Source: Phocaeicola faecalis (GTDB lineage: Bacteria > Bacteroidota > Bacteroidia > Bacteroidales > Bacteroidaceae). Taken from it: DNA of 64,000 bases. The position numbers and the translations under genes are program-made. The stretch is taken from contig NZ_JADNRM010000015.1 in NCBI RefSeq assembly GCF_021730445.1, forward strand, positions 575 through 64,574. The letters run 5' to 3'. The notes under the pieces were generated by a model, which worked only from the letters and a program-made list of their open reading frames with translations, did no database searches and was not told the origin of the DNA. Positions 9,017-16,639 of this stretch are shown piece after piece. Numbering within the stretch: the stretch's first letter is position 1; the number at the start of each line of letters is the position of its first letter.

Positions 9017-9615
9017 AGCATATTTTTCTGTCGGCCAGTATTCCTTCTCCGGAGCGGGATGCGAAATACTATGAAACTGCCGATATGATAGGCATCCGTG
9101 ACGCAGTCCGCGCATTGGCCGCCACTATTCTTCCTCATGCCCGGTTGGTATGGGGAGGTCATCCTTCCATAACTCCCCTGATTCGTGAGGTGCTGGAAAG
9201 AGTAGGAATTAGTTCTTGTGAGATAGAAAAGCATGTGACCCTGTATCAGTCTGCTTTCTTTGAGGGCATGTTCCCCCCAGACAATGAATGTGTGGAACAT
9301 ATAATCTTGACTCAGGTAAGGTTCAGCCAAGGTGTGAAAGACCGCAAAGCCAGTCTGACAGAAATGCGTGAGCAGATGCTTGCTCCTGCACATAACTATG
9401 TAGCGGGTATTTTTATTGGAGGCATGGAAGGAGTGGAAATTGAATATGAACTGTTTAAAGAACATCATGCCGATGCGTTACTATTGCCGATGGCAAGTAC
9501 GGGAGGTGCGGCATTAGAGATTTATAACCGGAATCGGGAAAGTTTTGATATACGTTTGAAGAATGACTTTGATTATCGGACTTTGTTTAGCGAACTGCTG
9601 AAGAACAGGCTGTAA
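9001..9615 (+). CDS. stand-alone SLOG-family protein
   Basis: The 204 residues look like one SLOG (LOG/DprA-like Rossmann) domain. The protein begins KHIFLSASIPSPERD, then has WGGHPSITPL (51-60), the core GIFIGGMEGVEIEYELF (136-152) and LPMASTGGAA (162-171). SLOG domains bind nucleotides or cleave nucleosides, and several SLOG clusters were predicted from genome context to act in nucleotide-signal conflict systems. This sequence looks closest to what is called SLOG cluster 3, from memory. There is no effector domain, so it may bind, buffer or destroy the TIR-made signal. It overlaps the upstream TIR gene by 16 bases and is the last intact gene before the terminator. Confidence 0.75.
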   Translation: MENKLKHIFLSASIPSPERDAKYYETADMIGIRDAVRALAATILPHARLVWGGHPSITPLIREVLERVGISSCEIEKHVTLYQSAFFEGMFPPDNECVEHIILTQVRFSQGVKDRKASLTEMREQMLAPAHNYVAGIFIGGMEGVEIEYELFKEHHADALLLPMASTGGAALEIYNRNRESFDIRLKNDFDYRTLFSELLKNRL

Positions 9616-9732
9616 GAGTACTGTCTGAGCCGCCCCCGATGCTTTGGCAAGAGCCTGTTGGTAGCTACATTGGAAGCCTATTTCCCAGGTAAGTATGTAG
9701 ATACAGAAGTGAAAAGTGTTATCGACGAGTAG
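9616..9732 (+). pseudogene. fragment of an AAA-ATPase-like gene
   Basis: Directly after the SLOG stop, and in the same frame, 38 codons without a start encode LSRPRCFGKSLLVATLEAYF. This matches the P-loop region of the common Bacteroides AAA-ATPase-like/PD-(D/E)XK family (usual form SRPRRFGKSLLLSTLEAYF). The frame then drifts and stops at 9730-9732. No other part of that gene is nearby, so it is a relic of an insertion or deletion at the edge of the defence cluster. Confidence 0.6.
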
Positions 9733-9769
9733 ATAATAGCTTTACATGCATAATATGCGCTGTTTTTCC

Positions 9770-9840
9770 TTCAAACCTGTCAGCCATACCCTACCCCAAC
9801 AATGGATTCCGTATCGGCTGACGGATTTGAAGTTTTTTGT
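9770..9840 (+). terminator. terminator of the Thoeris-like operon
   Basis: A long imperfect hairpin has a left arm at 9770-9790 (TTCAAACCTGTCAGCCATAC) pairing with 9811-9831 (GTATCGGCTGACGGATTTGAA). There are two mismatches and one bulge, and six T follow at 9833-9838. It closes the plus-strand operon and faces the 3' end of the recombinase gene. Confidence 0.85.
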
Positions 9841-9876
9841 TCCTAATACGGTATCCTGTTAAGATACAGACTTTTT

Positions 9877-10803
9877 TTAGAAAAGTTCTTTCAATACTTG
9901 CTTGTTGGCTTCATCGATGACAGCCGTATCCAGCGACGACAAATAAATCATGGTCGTTCCTTCGGAATCATGTCCCATGCTCTCGCTGATGACAGACAAA
10001 GGAATATGCTTATGTTTCGCCACGCTAGCCCATGAATGGCGCGCACAGTGCATCGTCAACGGATGGGTAAGCCCTACCATCCTGCCTATGTCCTTCAACC
10101 TGCGATTCATAAGAGTGATGGCATTTTTATACTGCTTTCTTTCGTCCACACCACTGTTTTTGAGAATGGGAAGCAGATAAACAGTGCGGTTCCAGGGATA
10201 TTTCTTCACAATATTTTCCATACATCTCTCCCACCTGATATGGAGCAATTGCCCCGTCTTCTTCCTTTTATAGGATAAAATACCTTCCGACAGGTCTTCC
10301 TTACGCAAGTAGGCCATATCGACAAAAGACATTCCGCGAGTGTAGAAACTAAACAAAAACATATCGCGTACATAATCCAAAGTCGAGTTTGGAGGCAATT
10401 CCAGCAACCTTATCTGCTTTATCACACTGAGCGGAAGGGCACGCTTGATGGTTTTGCACACTCCTGTATAGACATGCTTGAAAGGATAGCGCTGCAAGGT
10501 AATTCCTTGCTCCACCGCACGATTGTACACTGCCCGAAGGATGCGCATATAGAAAGAGACAGTATTCATGCTCACTCCATTGCTCTTTAAATAGGCTTCA
10601 TAAGCCACCATCATGTCTGAGTCCATTTCACTTAGCGATACATCTTCGCCATTCGTAAATCTCATAAAACTATTAAATGCAGCCGCATAGGTTTCACCTG
10701 TACGAGCTTGTTCCGACTCTCTCAAATGAGTAATGTTCGTCTGCATAAATAGTGCCAGGGATTTTTTACTTGAACACCTGTTCTTTAGGTTAATTGTAAT
10801 CAT
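9877..10803 (-). CDS. tyrosine site-specific recombinase
   Basis: This 308-residue phage-integrase-family protein has an N-terminal SAM-like core-binding domain (about 15-110) and a C-terminal catalytic domain. The catalytic set is visible: Arg in FYTRGMSFVDMAYL, Lys in the KRKKTGQ region, H-x-x-R in MHCARHSWAS, His in SMGHDSEG and Tyr in TMIYLSSLD. The size and sequence type match Bacteroides chromosomal recombinases that either flip invertible promoters or integrate small islands. I see no inverted-repeat pair flanking a promoter next to it and no att duplication around the defence genes, so its target is unknown. Its promoter element lies at 10849-10856. Confidence 0.85.
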   Translation of the reverse strand: MITINLKNRCSSKKSLALFMQTNITHLRESEQARTGETYAAAFNSFMRFTNGEDVSLSEMDSDMMVAYEAYLKSNGVSMNTVSFYMRILRAVYNRAVEQGITLQRYPFKHVYTGVCKTIKRALPLSVIKQIRLLELPPNSTLDYVRDMFLFSFYTRGMSFVDMAYLRKEDLSEGILSYKRKKTGQLLHIRWERCMENIVKKYPWNRTVYLLPILKNSGVDERKQYKNAITLMNRRLKDIGRMVGLTHPLTMHCARHSWASVAKHKHIPLSVISESMGHDSEGTTMIYLSSLDTAVIDEANKQVLKELF

Positions 10804-10848
10804 CGTAATCTAATCTTTAAATTATTTTTCTGACTTAACAGCATCCGA

Positions 10849-10856
10849 CAAAGATA
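10849..10856 (-). promoter_or_regulatory. -7 element of the recombinase gene
   Basis: CAAAGATA on the plus strand is TATCTTTG on the minus strand, the Bacteroides TAnnTTTG box. It lies 46 bases upstream of the recombinase ATG. No clear -33 TTTG is seen. Confidence 0.55.
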
Positions 10857-10974
10857 AGTTGTCTGTTTTTTTATTCCTTTGTAATTGAGAAGATAAAACG
10901 ATGAAGGCATAAGGTATTTTATAAAATGGGACTATTCGCTATGATTACAGGGCGTTCACCTCTGTCTTTAACCG

Positions 10975-11010
10975 CCCCAAGAGGAAAAATCTCATTTTCC
11001 GGGGTTTTAT
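10975..11010. terminator. hairpin with T-tract, first of a related pair
   Basis: CCCC (10975-10978) pairs with GGGG (11001-11004), and GGAAAA pairs with TTTTCC around the loop ATCTCA. TTTT follows on the plus strand. Its core is nearly identical to that of the hairpin at 11048-11090. The gap 10804-11199 otherwise holds nothing I can call. Confidence 0.5.
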
Positions 11011-11047
11011 TTCTTTGGTCTGTCTAAAATCCCCCATTTCATCGAAA

Positions 11048-11090
11048 GAACGGTTAAGAGGAAAGAATCTCATTTCCACTTAACCGTTCT
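11048..11090. terminator. hairpin, second of a related pair
   Basis: GAACGGTTAAG (11048-11058) pairs perfectly with CTTAACCGTTC (11079-11089), with an inner GGAAA/TTTCC extension. It lies between the outer-membrane barrel gene and the recombinase gene, which are both on the minus strand, so it can end transcription from the barrel gene. Confidence 0.55.
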
Positions 11091-11199
11091 TATTTACAAC
11101 ATGATTACCGAACTTGCCTGCCATAAGCAGAAAGACAAGCTGTTCTCCGCCTTTGTGACAAAAACAAAGGCATAAAGAGAGCGAAATCCGTCTCCCCTA

Positions 11200-13593
11200 C
11201 TATAGGCGGTTTTGGATATCCGTGTTACTCAAGTTACGTTCTTTACGTTTGATATCGGCACCGAAGTTATAGCTTACCCCGATACGGAAGCTCGTATAGG
11301 TAAAGGTATTGTTGAACTTCGTATAGAGTCCGTTGGAGTAACTGGTTCCGCGCATATTCTTCACCAAAAAATCGCTTACATTCAGGCTCAGATTCAGTTT
11401 GTTGCCCAACATACTGTAACGGATACCTCCACTGGCTCCATAGGAACCTTCCCGATGAATCACCTGGCCATGACTCGGTCCGGAATAGTAACCGGAAAGA
11501 CTGGCAACCAACGTTTTGGCTGTATTCAGATAGAATGTGTTGCGGATATTGATGTTATAATCCCAACCGGAATTTTTAGGATGGGTTTCGGGCGCACTGG
11601 AAGTGGTCCTGTTATACTTTAACGTGTGCTGGACAAACGTCTGCAACCACCCCAAACGGAACGTATAAGAGTTGGTAATACCGAAAGAACGGTTTTTCAT
11701 ATAGTTGTCCCACAAAGTGGAAAGGACATGTGTTTCCTCGTTCAGCATCAGCCGCTGCGAGAATACATCAGTGGCATACGAATAGAATATAGAGAAATTC
11801 AAGTTGTTCTTCAGGGTATAAGAAAGCTCTGCATTATAGCGATAACTGGGTTTCAGGTCTTCTTTTCCGCGATGTTCGCTATATTTGTTTTCGTAAGTAA
11901 GGAAAGGGTTCACCATATTCTGTGCCGGACGCGAAATGCGGCTGGATATATTCATATTCAACACATTATCTTCATTCGGCTTATACATCAGATAGAAAGT
12001 AGGGAACAAGCGGGTATAGTCATGCTTGTCCGTTGTCTGCTGGGACTCGGAAATGCCTGTTGTCCGGGTATGCTCCAGACGAAGACCGGCTTTCATTGAG
12101 AAATGGGAGCCAAAGTTATGGCTATAGTCGGCATAAAGGGCATAGATTTGTTCTTTATACCGGAAAAAGTCATTTTGAGTGAAAGACACATTGGAGTTAT
12201 CATACATCAGACGGTTGCGCGTGTCGGTGAAAGATGCTTTCGCACCTGTCGTGAAGCTGTAACTGTCACCGGGAAGGATGAAATCAAGTGCAGAAGAGAT
12301 TACATCTACCGTACGGTGCTGATTCTTATCATAATTAAACTCCGAGCCGGGGATTATTTCTCCTGTCGGCAGGTGGCTTTCAGAATCAAAATCGAAGAAT
12401 GTATTGGATTTGTCTTTCAGATAATCGACATCCCATATCATCTTGTGTCCTTTATCTCCCCATGACTTATCGACGTGGAAGTTTACATTCACACGATTCT
12501 GTGAATAGTCCTTATCATCACGGCCGAGCATGAATGAATCGGTACGAAGTTCCTGAATGTCGTGCACTTCGGTACGGTTGTCGGTTACATTATTGGGAGC
12601 ATTGTTGATATAGGTAAGTTGGGTACCTATATTCCATTGTCTGCCCATATCGATATCTATTCCTCCGTCTACATAAAAGGAAGAAAGAGAATAATCGCTT
12701 TCGGAACGGCTGCGCCATGTTTGGTCGGTATAGAAACGCCCGTTACGCTCCACATAGCCGGTTTTACCGTAACTTCCGCTACCGTTCAGGTAAGCGGTTA
12801 CGCGTTGGCGATTGAACTGTAGGCTCAGGCCGCCATACCCATAGTTATATTTCTCACCATACAGATAAGAACCGAAAGCGTTGCCTCCGATATGGTCTTT
12901 GACACGTTCCTTGAGGCGGATGTTAAGGATGCCGGCATTGCCTTCGGCATCATAGCGGGCAGGAGGAGTGGTAATCACTTCTACCTTGCTAATTTGAGAA
13001 GCACTGTAGGAGCGCAGAAAATTAATGAGTTCCTCACCGGAGAGTTTGGTCTCACGGTCGTTGATATAAATCTTGATTCCTCCTTTTCCTATGATGTCGA
13101 CCCCGCTTTGAGACACGCGCAAGCCGGGTACATCGTGAAGGAGATCCAATGCATTACCGCCTACGCTGGCAATAGAGTTTCCCGCATCAAAGACAACACG
13201 GTCTATCTCACGCCTGATAACGGGCTTGGCGGCTGTCACAGTCACCTCACTCATCGCTATGGACGAGTTTTTCAATACTAAACTGCCTAAATCAGTATCT
13301 TTGGATAGGGTAAGAGGCAACGACAAATCCTGATAGCCCAACAGGGTAATACACAGTAAATAGTTCCCTTTGGGTTCTTGCAACCGGAAGCAACCATTCG
13401 TATCGGTAATCATTCCATCCAGATACGTACTGTCAGTGGAGTGAAGCAATATAACATTGGCCACTTCGACAGGAGTTCCCGTCTCATCTTTCACACATCC
13501 TGATATTCGGTAAGTTTGTGCCGTGATTGTTCCCCATGTACAACATAAAAGGACGAATAGGGAAACAAGTCTTTTTCGTAATAAAGTTTTCAT
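11200..13593 (-). CDS. outer-membrane beta-barrel protein, TonB-receptor-like
   Basis: The 797-residue protein has a signal peptide (MKTLLRKRLVSLFVLLCC..., cut after about TAQ) and then a carboxypeptidase-regulatory-like domain (YRISGCVKDETGTPVEVAN). A plug-like region follows (VTVTAAKPVIRREIDRVVFD, NALDLLHDVPGLRV, GGIKIYINDRE), and then a large barrel typical of the OMP_b-brl_3 family. These proteins resemble TonB-dependent receptors but usually lack a SusD partner, and none is present here. I moved the start from a GTG at 13617 to ATG 13593, because the promoter box TACCTTTG sits exactly on the GTG. The TPR/HTH regulator gene lies just upstream in the same direction, with repeated GTCTTAAACAG-type motifs between them. 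Confidence 0.85.
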   Translation of the reverse strand: MKTLLRKRLVSLFVLLCCTWGTITAQTYRISGCVKDETGTPVEVANVILLHSTDSTYLDGMITDTNGCFRLQEPKGNYLLCITLLGYQDLSLPLTLSKDTDLGSLVLKNSSIAMSEVTVTAAKPVIRREIDRVVFDAGNSIASVGGNALDLLHDVPGLRVSQSGVDIIGKGGIKIYINDRETKLSGEELINFLRSYSASQISKVEVITTPPARYDAEGNAGILNIRLKERVKDHIGGNAFGSYLYGEKYNYGYGGLSLQFNRQRVTAYLNGSGSYGKTGYVERNGRFYTDQTWRSRSESDYSLSSFYVDGGIDIDMGRQWNIGTQLTYINNAPNNVTDNRTEVHDIQELRTDSFMLGRDDKDYSQNRVNVNFHVDKSWGDKGHKMIWDVDYLKDKSNTFFDFDSESHLPTGEIIPGSEFNYDKNQHRTVDVISSALDFILPGDSYSFTTGAKASFTDTRNRLMYDNSNVSFTQNDFFRYKEQIYALYADYSHNFGSHFSMKAGLRLEHTRTTGISESQQTTDKHDYTRLFPTFYLMYKPNEDNVLNMNISSRISRPAQNMVNPFLTYENKYSEHRGKEDLKPSYRYNAELSYTLKNNLNFSIFYSYATDVFSQRLMLNEETHVLSTLWDNYMKNRSFGITNSYTFRLGWLQTFVQHTLKYNRTTSSAPETHPKNSGWDYNINIRNTFYLNTAKTLVASLSGYYSGPSHGQVIHREGSYGASGGIRYSMLGNKLNLSLNVSDFLVKNMRGTSYSNGLYTKFNNTFTYTSFRIGVSYNFGADIKRKERNLSNTDIQNRL

Positions 13594-13616
13594 TCTGTAA
13601 TTCGTTTTGTTTGGCA

Positions 13617-13624
13617 CAAAGGTA
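13617..13624 (-). promoter_or_regulatory. -7 element of the outer-membrane barrel gene
   Basis: CAAAGGTA on the plus strand is TACCTTTG on the minus strand, 23 bases upstream of ATG 13593. It decides the start codon choice. Confidence 0.6.
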
Positions 13625-13636
13625 ACAGCAAGAAGG

Positions 13637-13733
13637 GGCTTAAACAGACTAAACCAGGAAATAAAAAGTCTTAATCAGATAGAACTATTTCACTGATTAT
13701 CAAATAGTTTTATTTATAAAAGTCTTAAACAGG
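13637..13733. promoter_or_regulatory. three copies of a GTCTTAAACAG-type motif
   Basis: GGCTTAAACAG (13637-13647), AGTCTTAATCAG (13667-13678) and AGTCTTAAACAGG (13721-13733) are in direct orientation upstream of the barrel gene promoter. An 8-bp inverted repeat AACTATTT/AAATAGTT (13684-13710) lies between the last two. They look like repeated regulator sites; the adjacent TPR/HTH protein is one candidate binder. Confidence 0.4.
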
Positions 13734-13766
13734 GCGAATCGAATCTTAATGGAGACTAAATCCGTA

Positions 13767-15446
13767 TTATGCTGCCTGCGTATTATTTATATATTCCACA
13801 ATATCTCCTTTCTCATCCATTCCCAACTTCTTTCTGATGGCTGTTTTGCGAACATACACGCTGGCCACGCTCTGTTGTGTCACCACCCCGATTTCTTTTG
13901 TCGAGAAGTCGGCACACAACAAACAACATACCTGCTTTTCTTTCTCGGAAAGCAAGTATCCGTAAAGCGTCTCCATCCGGGAATAAAATCCGCTATAAAT
14001 AGTATCGATAACCTGATAAAGGTCTTCCCACACCAAAAGAGTATCTACAGGAACCTCCTTGTTGGTGATTCCCGATATGCGGCGCAGCAAGTCCTGATTC
14101 TGCGAAGTGGGAGCAGTCGCCACCAAACGGATAATACCCAGTTGCTTCAACAGTATCTTTTTAAAGAAGGCGCTGTCATGCTCTGACTCACTCGCTTTAT
14201 TCGCGTCTTCCAATAGCCGGGTAAGTGTTTCGACACGGTCTTCGGCTTCCGCCAAACGCAGGTGTCGATTGCGAATATAAAAGAAAACACACAAACCACC
14301 CACCGCAAAGATAAATAAGAAAGTGACCAGTAACAGTTGTGTACGCTGACGGTCGATTATCAATGTATAATTCTGACGTTCGAGCTTGATTTTTGTATCC
14401 ATCTGTTGCTGTATGGTGCTCTGCTTGTTCCAATCTGCCAAGATAAGGGAATCGCCAAACCGTCCGGTTCTAATCGTCGAGATACTACCTTCCATAGCGT
14501 AGTCCACCACATTCTGTAATTCATAGAGCAAAAGGCGTGTACTGATGTTCACACCAGACTGCTGCTCTGCTTTCGCTTCAGCTTGCCACGCCATATCCAG
14601 ATAATATGCAGCCGAATCAAGTTGCCGCAAATAAAGAAAGTTCTCAACCAGGATTGCATGGGTGACAGCCATCTTTTCACGATATACCGGCATCAACTCC
14701 CAAACACGGCGAATCAGTGCATTTGATTTCTCCACCTTCTCGGAACGCATCAGGTTAGAAGCATAGTTCCGCATATAATGGCATAAATATGCTGTATCTT
14801 TATTGGCTTCAGCCATCGCAATGCTCTTCTCATAATAATAAGTGCAAGAGTCGTCGCCAACCAGCCCAAGATTAATGGCGAGAAAATAGAACATTCCTGC
14901 CAAATCAGGGGAAGTAGTGTCAGGGGAATAAGCCAAGGCCTCTTTCACATGGCTGACCACCTTACGGTAATCTCTGCGAAGCTCGTAAACAATATTCGCC
15001 TTATAATAAAGCAGGTCGCGGACATTGACGGAGTCATTGGCTTGCTTTGCCCGTGCCACTCCGCTATCCAGCTCTGCAATGGCATCATCCAGCCGGTCCA
15101 TCCATTTCAGGTAGTTCGCCTTCAGGATATAGCCTTTCATCACTTTCTCCCGGTCGCCATGCTTGCGGAAGTAATCCACCGCTTTAGGCAATAAAGAATC
15201 TTCTGTCATCGATATATTTCTTGCGCTATGGGCCATCGCTTTTATCCACACATAATTCATCAGTTCTTCTTCCGAGAAGTCGGCCAAATGTTCTTGCTGT
15301 TGCGCAAGCAGAGACAGGACACTATCAGGATAATCCGCCATCAATGAATCGGCGCGCTGTAGCAAAGCACGATGATTGGACGGACGACATCCGGCAACAA
15401 ACAGCAATATGATAATAATTCCCCAAAGGAAAGGTAATTTCTTCAT
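13767..15446 (-). CDS. TPR lipoprotein with transmembrane helix and C-terminal HTH
   Basis: The 559-residue protein starts at ATG 15446 with a lipoprotein-like signal (KKLPFLWGIIIILLFVAGC). About 300 residues of TPR-like helices follow, with repeated YYxxKAxxxA-type pairs. One membrane helix (LLLVTFLFIFAVGGLCVFFYI) precedes a coiled segment and a C-terminal LuxR-like helix-turn-helix (LLSEKEKQVCCLLCADFSTKEIGVV...IRKKLG). This architecture is a common Bacteroidota membrane-anchored regulator whose input is unknown. It lies upstream of, and in the same direction as, the outer-membrane barrel gene and may control it. A paralog with the same architecture is at 38456-40117. The promoter box is at 15471-15478. 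Confidence 0.75.
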   Translation of the reverse strand: MKKLPFLWGIIIILLFVAGCRPSNHRALLQRADSLMADYPDSVLSLLAQQQEHLADFSEEELMNYVWIKAMAHSARNISMTEDSLLPKAVDYFRKHGDREKVMKGYILKANYLKWMDRLDDAIAELDSGVARAKQANDSVNVRDLLYYKANIVYELRRDYRKVVSHVKEALAYSPDTTSPDLAGMFYFLAINLGLVGDDSCTYYYEKSIAMAEANKDTAYLCHYMRNYASNLMRSEKVEKSNALIRRVWELMPVYREKMAVTHAILVENFLYLRQLDSAAYYLDMAWQAEAKAEQQSGVNISTRLLLYELQNVVDYAMEGSISTIRTGRFGDSLILADWNKQSTIQQQMDTKIKLERQNYTLIIDRQRTQLLLVTFLFIFAVGGLCVFFYIRNRHLRLAEAEDRVETLTRLLEDANKASESEHDSAFFKKILLKQLGIIRLVATAPTSQNQDLLRRISGITNKEVPVDTLLVWEDLYQVIDTIYSGFYSRMETLYGYLLSEKEKQVCCLLCADFSTKEIGVVTQQSVASVYVRKTAIRKKLGMDEKGDIVEYINNTQAA

Positions 15447-15470
15447 GATATAAATAACAAAGTTATGCCA

Positions 15471-15478
15471 CAAAGATA
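15471..15478 (-). promoter_or_regulatory. -7 element of the TPR/HTH gene
   Basis: CAAAGATA on the plus strand is TATCTTTG on the minus strand, 24 bases upstream of ATG 15446. It supports that start over an upstream in-frame one. Confidence 0.6.
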
Positions 15479-15520
15479 CAAGATTTAAACAAAAACGCAT
15501 GGTTATTCCTTATAAAGAAT

Positions 15521-15528
15521 TATATTTG
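15521..15528 (+). promoter_or_regulatory. -7 element of the first L,D-transpeptidase gene
   Basis: TATATTTG matches TAnnTTTG and lies 30 bases before ATG 15559. Confidence 0.5.
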
Positions 15529-15558
15529 TAAACGAACTCTACAAACCCTATATCTGTT

Positions 15559-16581
15559 ATGAAAAGGATAAAATTCATATATTGGCTGACAGGGTTCTGC
15601 GTACTCTGTTCCTGCAACTCGAAAGCGGAAAACGACACGCAACAGGCCGCCGCTTTCGAAGTCCGGGATTCCATAGCCGAAACTCCTGCCGAAATTATAG
15701 TGAAGGAACTGGCAGCTGAAGATATAAGAATAGAAAAAGAACTGCTTTATGACAAGCATACTTTGGAGGATGTCTATCCTTATAAGGATACGACACGCTG
15801 CTTTCAATGGGAAAAGATAAAAGAGAGATTAGCCTTGTTGGAGAATATCCGGCAGAAACCATCACAATGGTGTATCCTTCAGAATTATAAAAACCGAAAT
15901 GGAGAAGCTCCGCTGGTCAAGAATTTTAAACGGGATGCTTATAAACGTGTGGCCGATACTTTGGGGGTGGAACGATACCAGGGAGTGCCGTTATATGAGC
16001 TCAATGATACGCTCACCCCGGTACGTTATGGACTGGATGGACTGCTGACGCGCCATCTGGGTACGGATGGAAAGTTTACGAAAGTCACACCTCTATATAT
16101 AGGAGGAGAATGGTATGCACCTACCAAATATGTGAAGCTCATTCCTGATACTGTTGTTTTTGATAAAGCTATCTTTGTAGACCGCCACAACCAGAATATC
16201 ACGACCCTGGAACGAGAAAAGGAGGGGGAATGGTTGGTGCGCAGCATGAATCCGGCCACGACAGGGCAACGGCGGCCGCCTTATGCACAGCCCACACCAC
16301 TGGGTATGTTTGTCTTGCAAGAAAAGAAGCCAAAGATGATTTTCCTCAAAGACGGCTCCACCGCAACCGGAGGTTTTGCCCCTTATGCCAGCCGCTTCAA
16401 CAATGGTGGCTACATTCATGGTGTGCCCACAAATGCACCGGCAAAAGGTATTATCGAGTATAGCTATACTTTAGGGACGACACCCCGTTCGCACATGTGC
16501 GTGCGCAATGCAACCTCACACGCCAAGTTCATTTTTGATTGGGCACCTGTTAATGAGGCAATTATATTTGTTTTGGAATAG
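15559..16581 (+). CDS. YkuD L,D-transpeptidase lipoprotein
   Basis: This 340-residue lipoprotein has a signal peptide ending FCVLCSC. The C-terminal half carries the YkuD active-site region: GGYIHGVP, then TPRSHMCVRNATSH, where the usual SHGC(V/I)R reads SHMCVR with Cys as the nucleophile. Such enzymes form 3-3 crosslinks or attach proteins in peptidoglycan, acting in the periplasm. The last 35 bases of the gene, with its stop codon, belong to a 39-bp sequence repeated exactly at 17504-17542. The gene end is therefore one boundary of the dinD module. A second, different L,D-transpeptidase gene follows the module. Confidence 0.85.
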   Translation: MKRIKFIYWLTGFCVLCSCNSKAENDTQQAAAFEVRDSIAETPAEIIVKELAAEDIRIEKELLYDKHTLEDVYPYKDTTRCFQWEKIKERLALLENIRQKPSQWCILQNYKNRNGEAPLVKNFKRDAYKRVADTLGVERYQGVPLYELNDTLTPVRYGLDGLLTRHLGTDGKFTKVTPLYIGGEWYAPTKYVKLIPDTVVFDKAIFVDRHNQNITTLEREKEGEWLVRSMNPATTGQRRPPYAQPTPLGMFVLQEKKPKMIFLKDGSTATGGFAPYASRFNNGGYIHGVPTNAPAKGIIEYSYTLGTTPRSHMCVRNATSHAKFIFDWAPVNEAIIFVLE

Positions 16582-16585
16582 AAAT
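16547..16585 (+). repeat. 39-bp direct repeat, left copy
   Basis: Positions 16547-16585 are identical to 17504-17542 over 39 bases, starting CTGTTAATGAGGCAATTATA. This copy encodes the last residues (VNEAIIFVLE) and stop of the upstream L,D-transpeptidase. The two copies are 957 bp apart and bracket dinD. Confidence 0.95.
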
Positions 16586-16597
16586 CTTCATAACTAA

Positions 16598-16639
16598 AAA
16601 AGAAAATAACAGCAGACTATTTCCCTGTTATTTTCTTTT
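16598..16639. terminator. bidirectional terminator overlapping the dinD 3' end
   Basis: AAAAGAAAATAACAG (16598-16612) pairs perfectly with CTGTTATTTTCTTTT (16625-16639). The dinD stop codon lies in the loop. A-rich and T-rich arms allow it to act on both strands, ending the L,D-transpeptidase transcript and dinD. Confidence 0.8.

Noticed and set aside
9770..11100. Attachment site or invertible segment for the tyrosine recombinase
   Set aside because: The inverted repeats here form short terminator-like hairpins, and no direct repeat matches the other side of the defence cluster.
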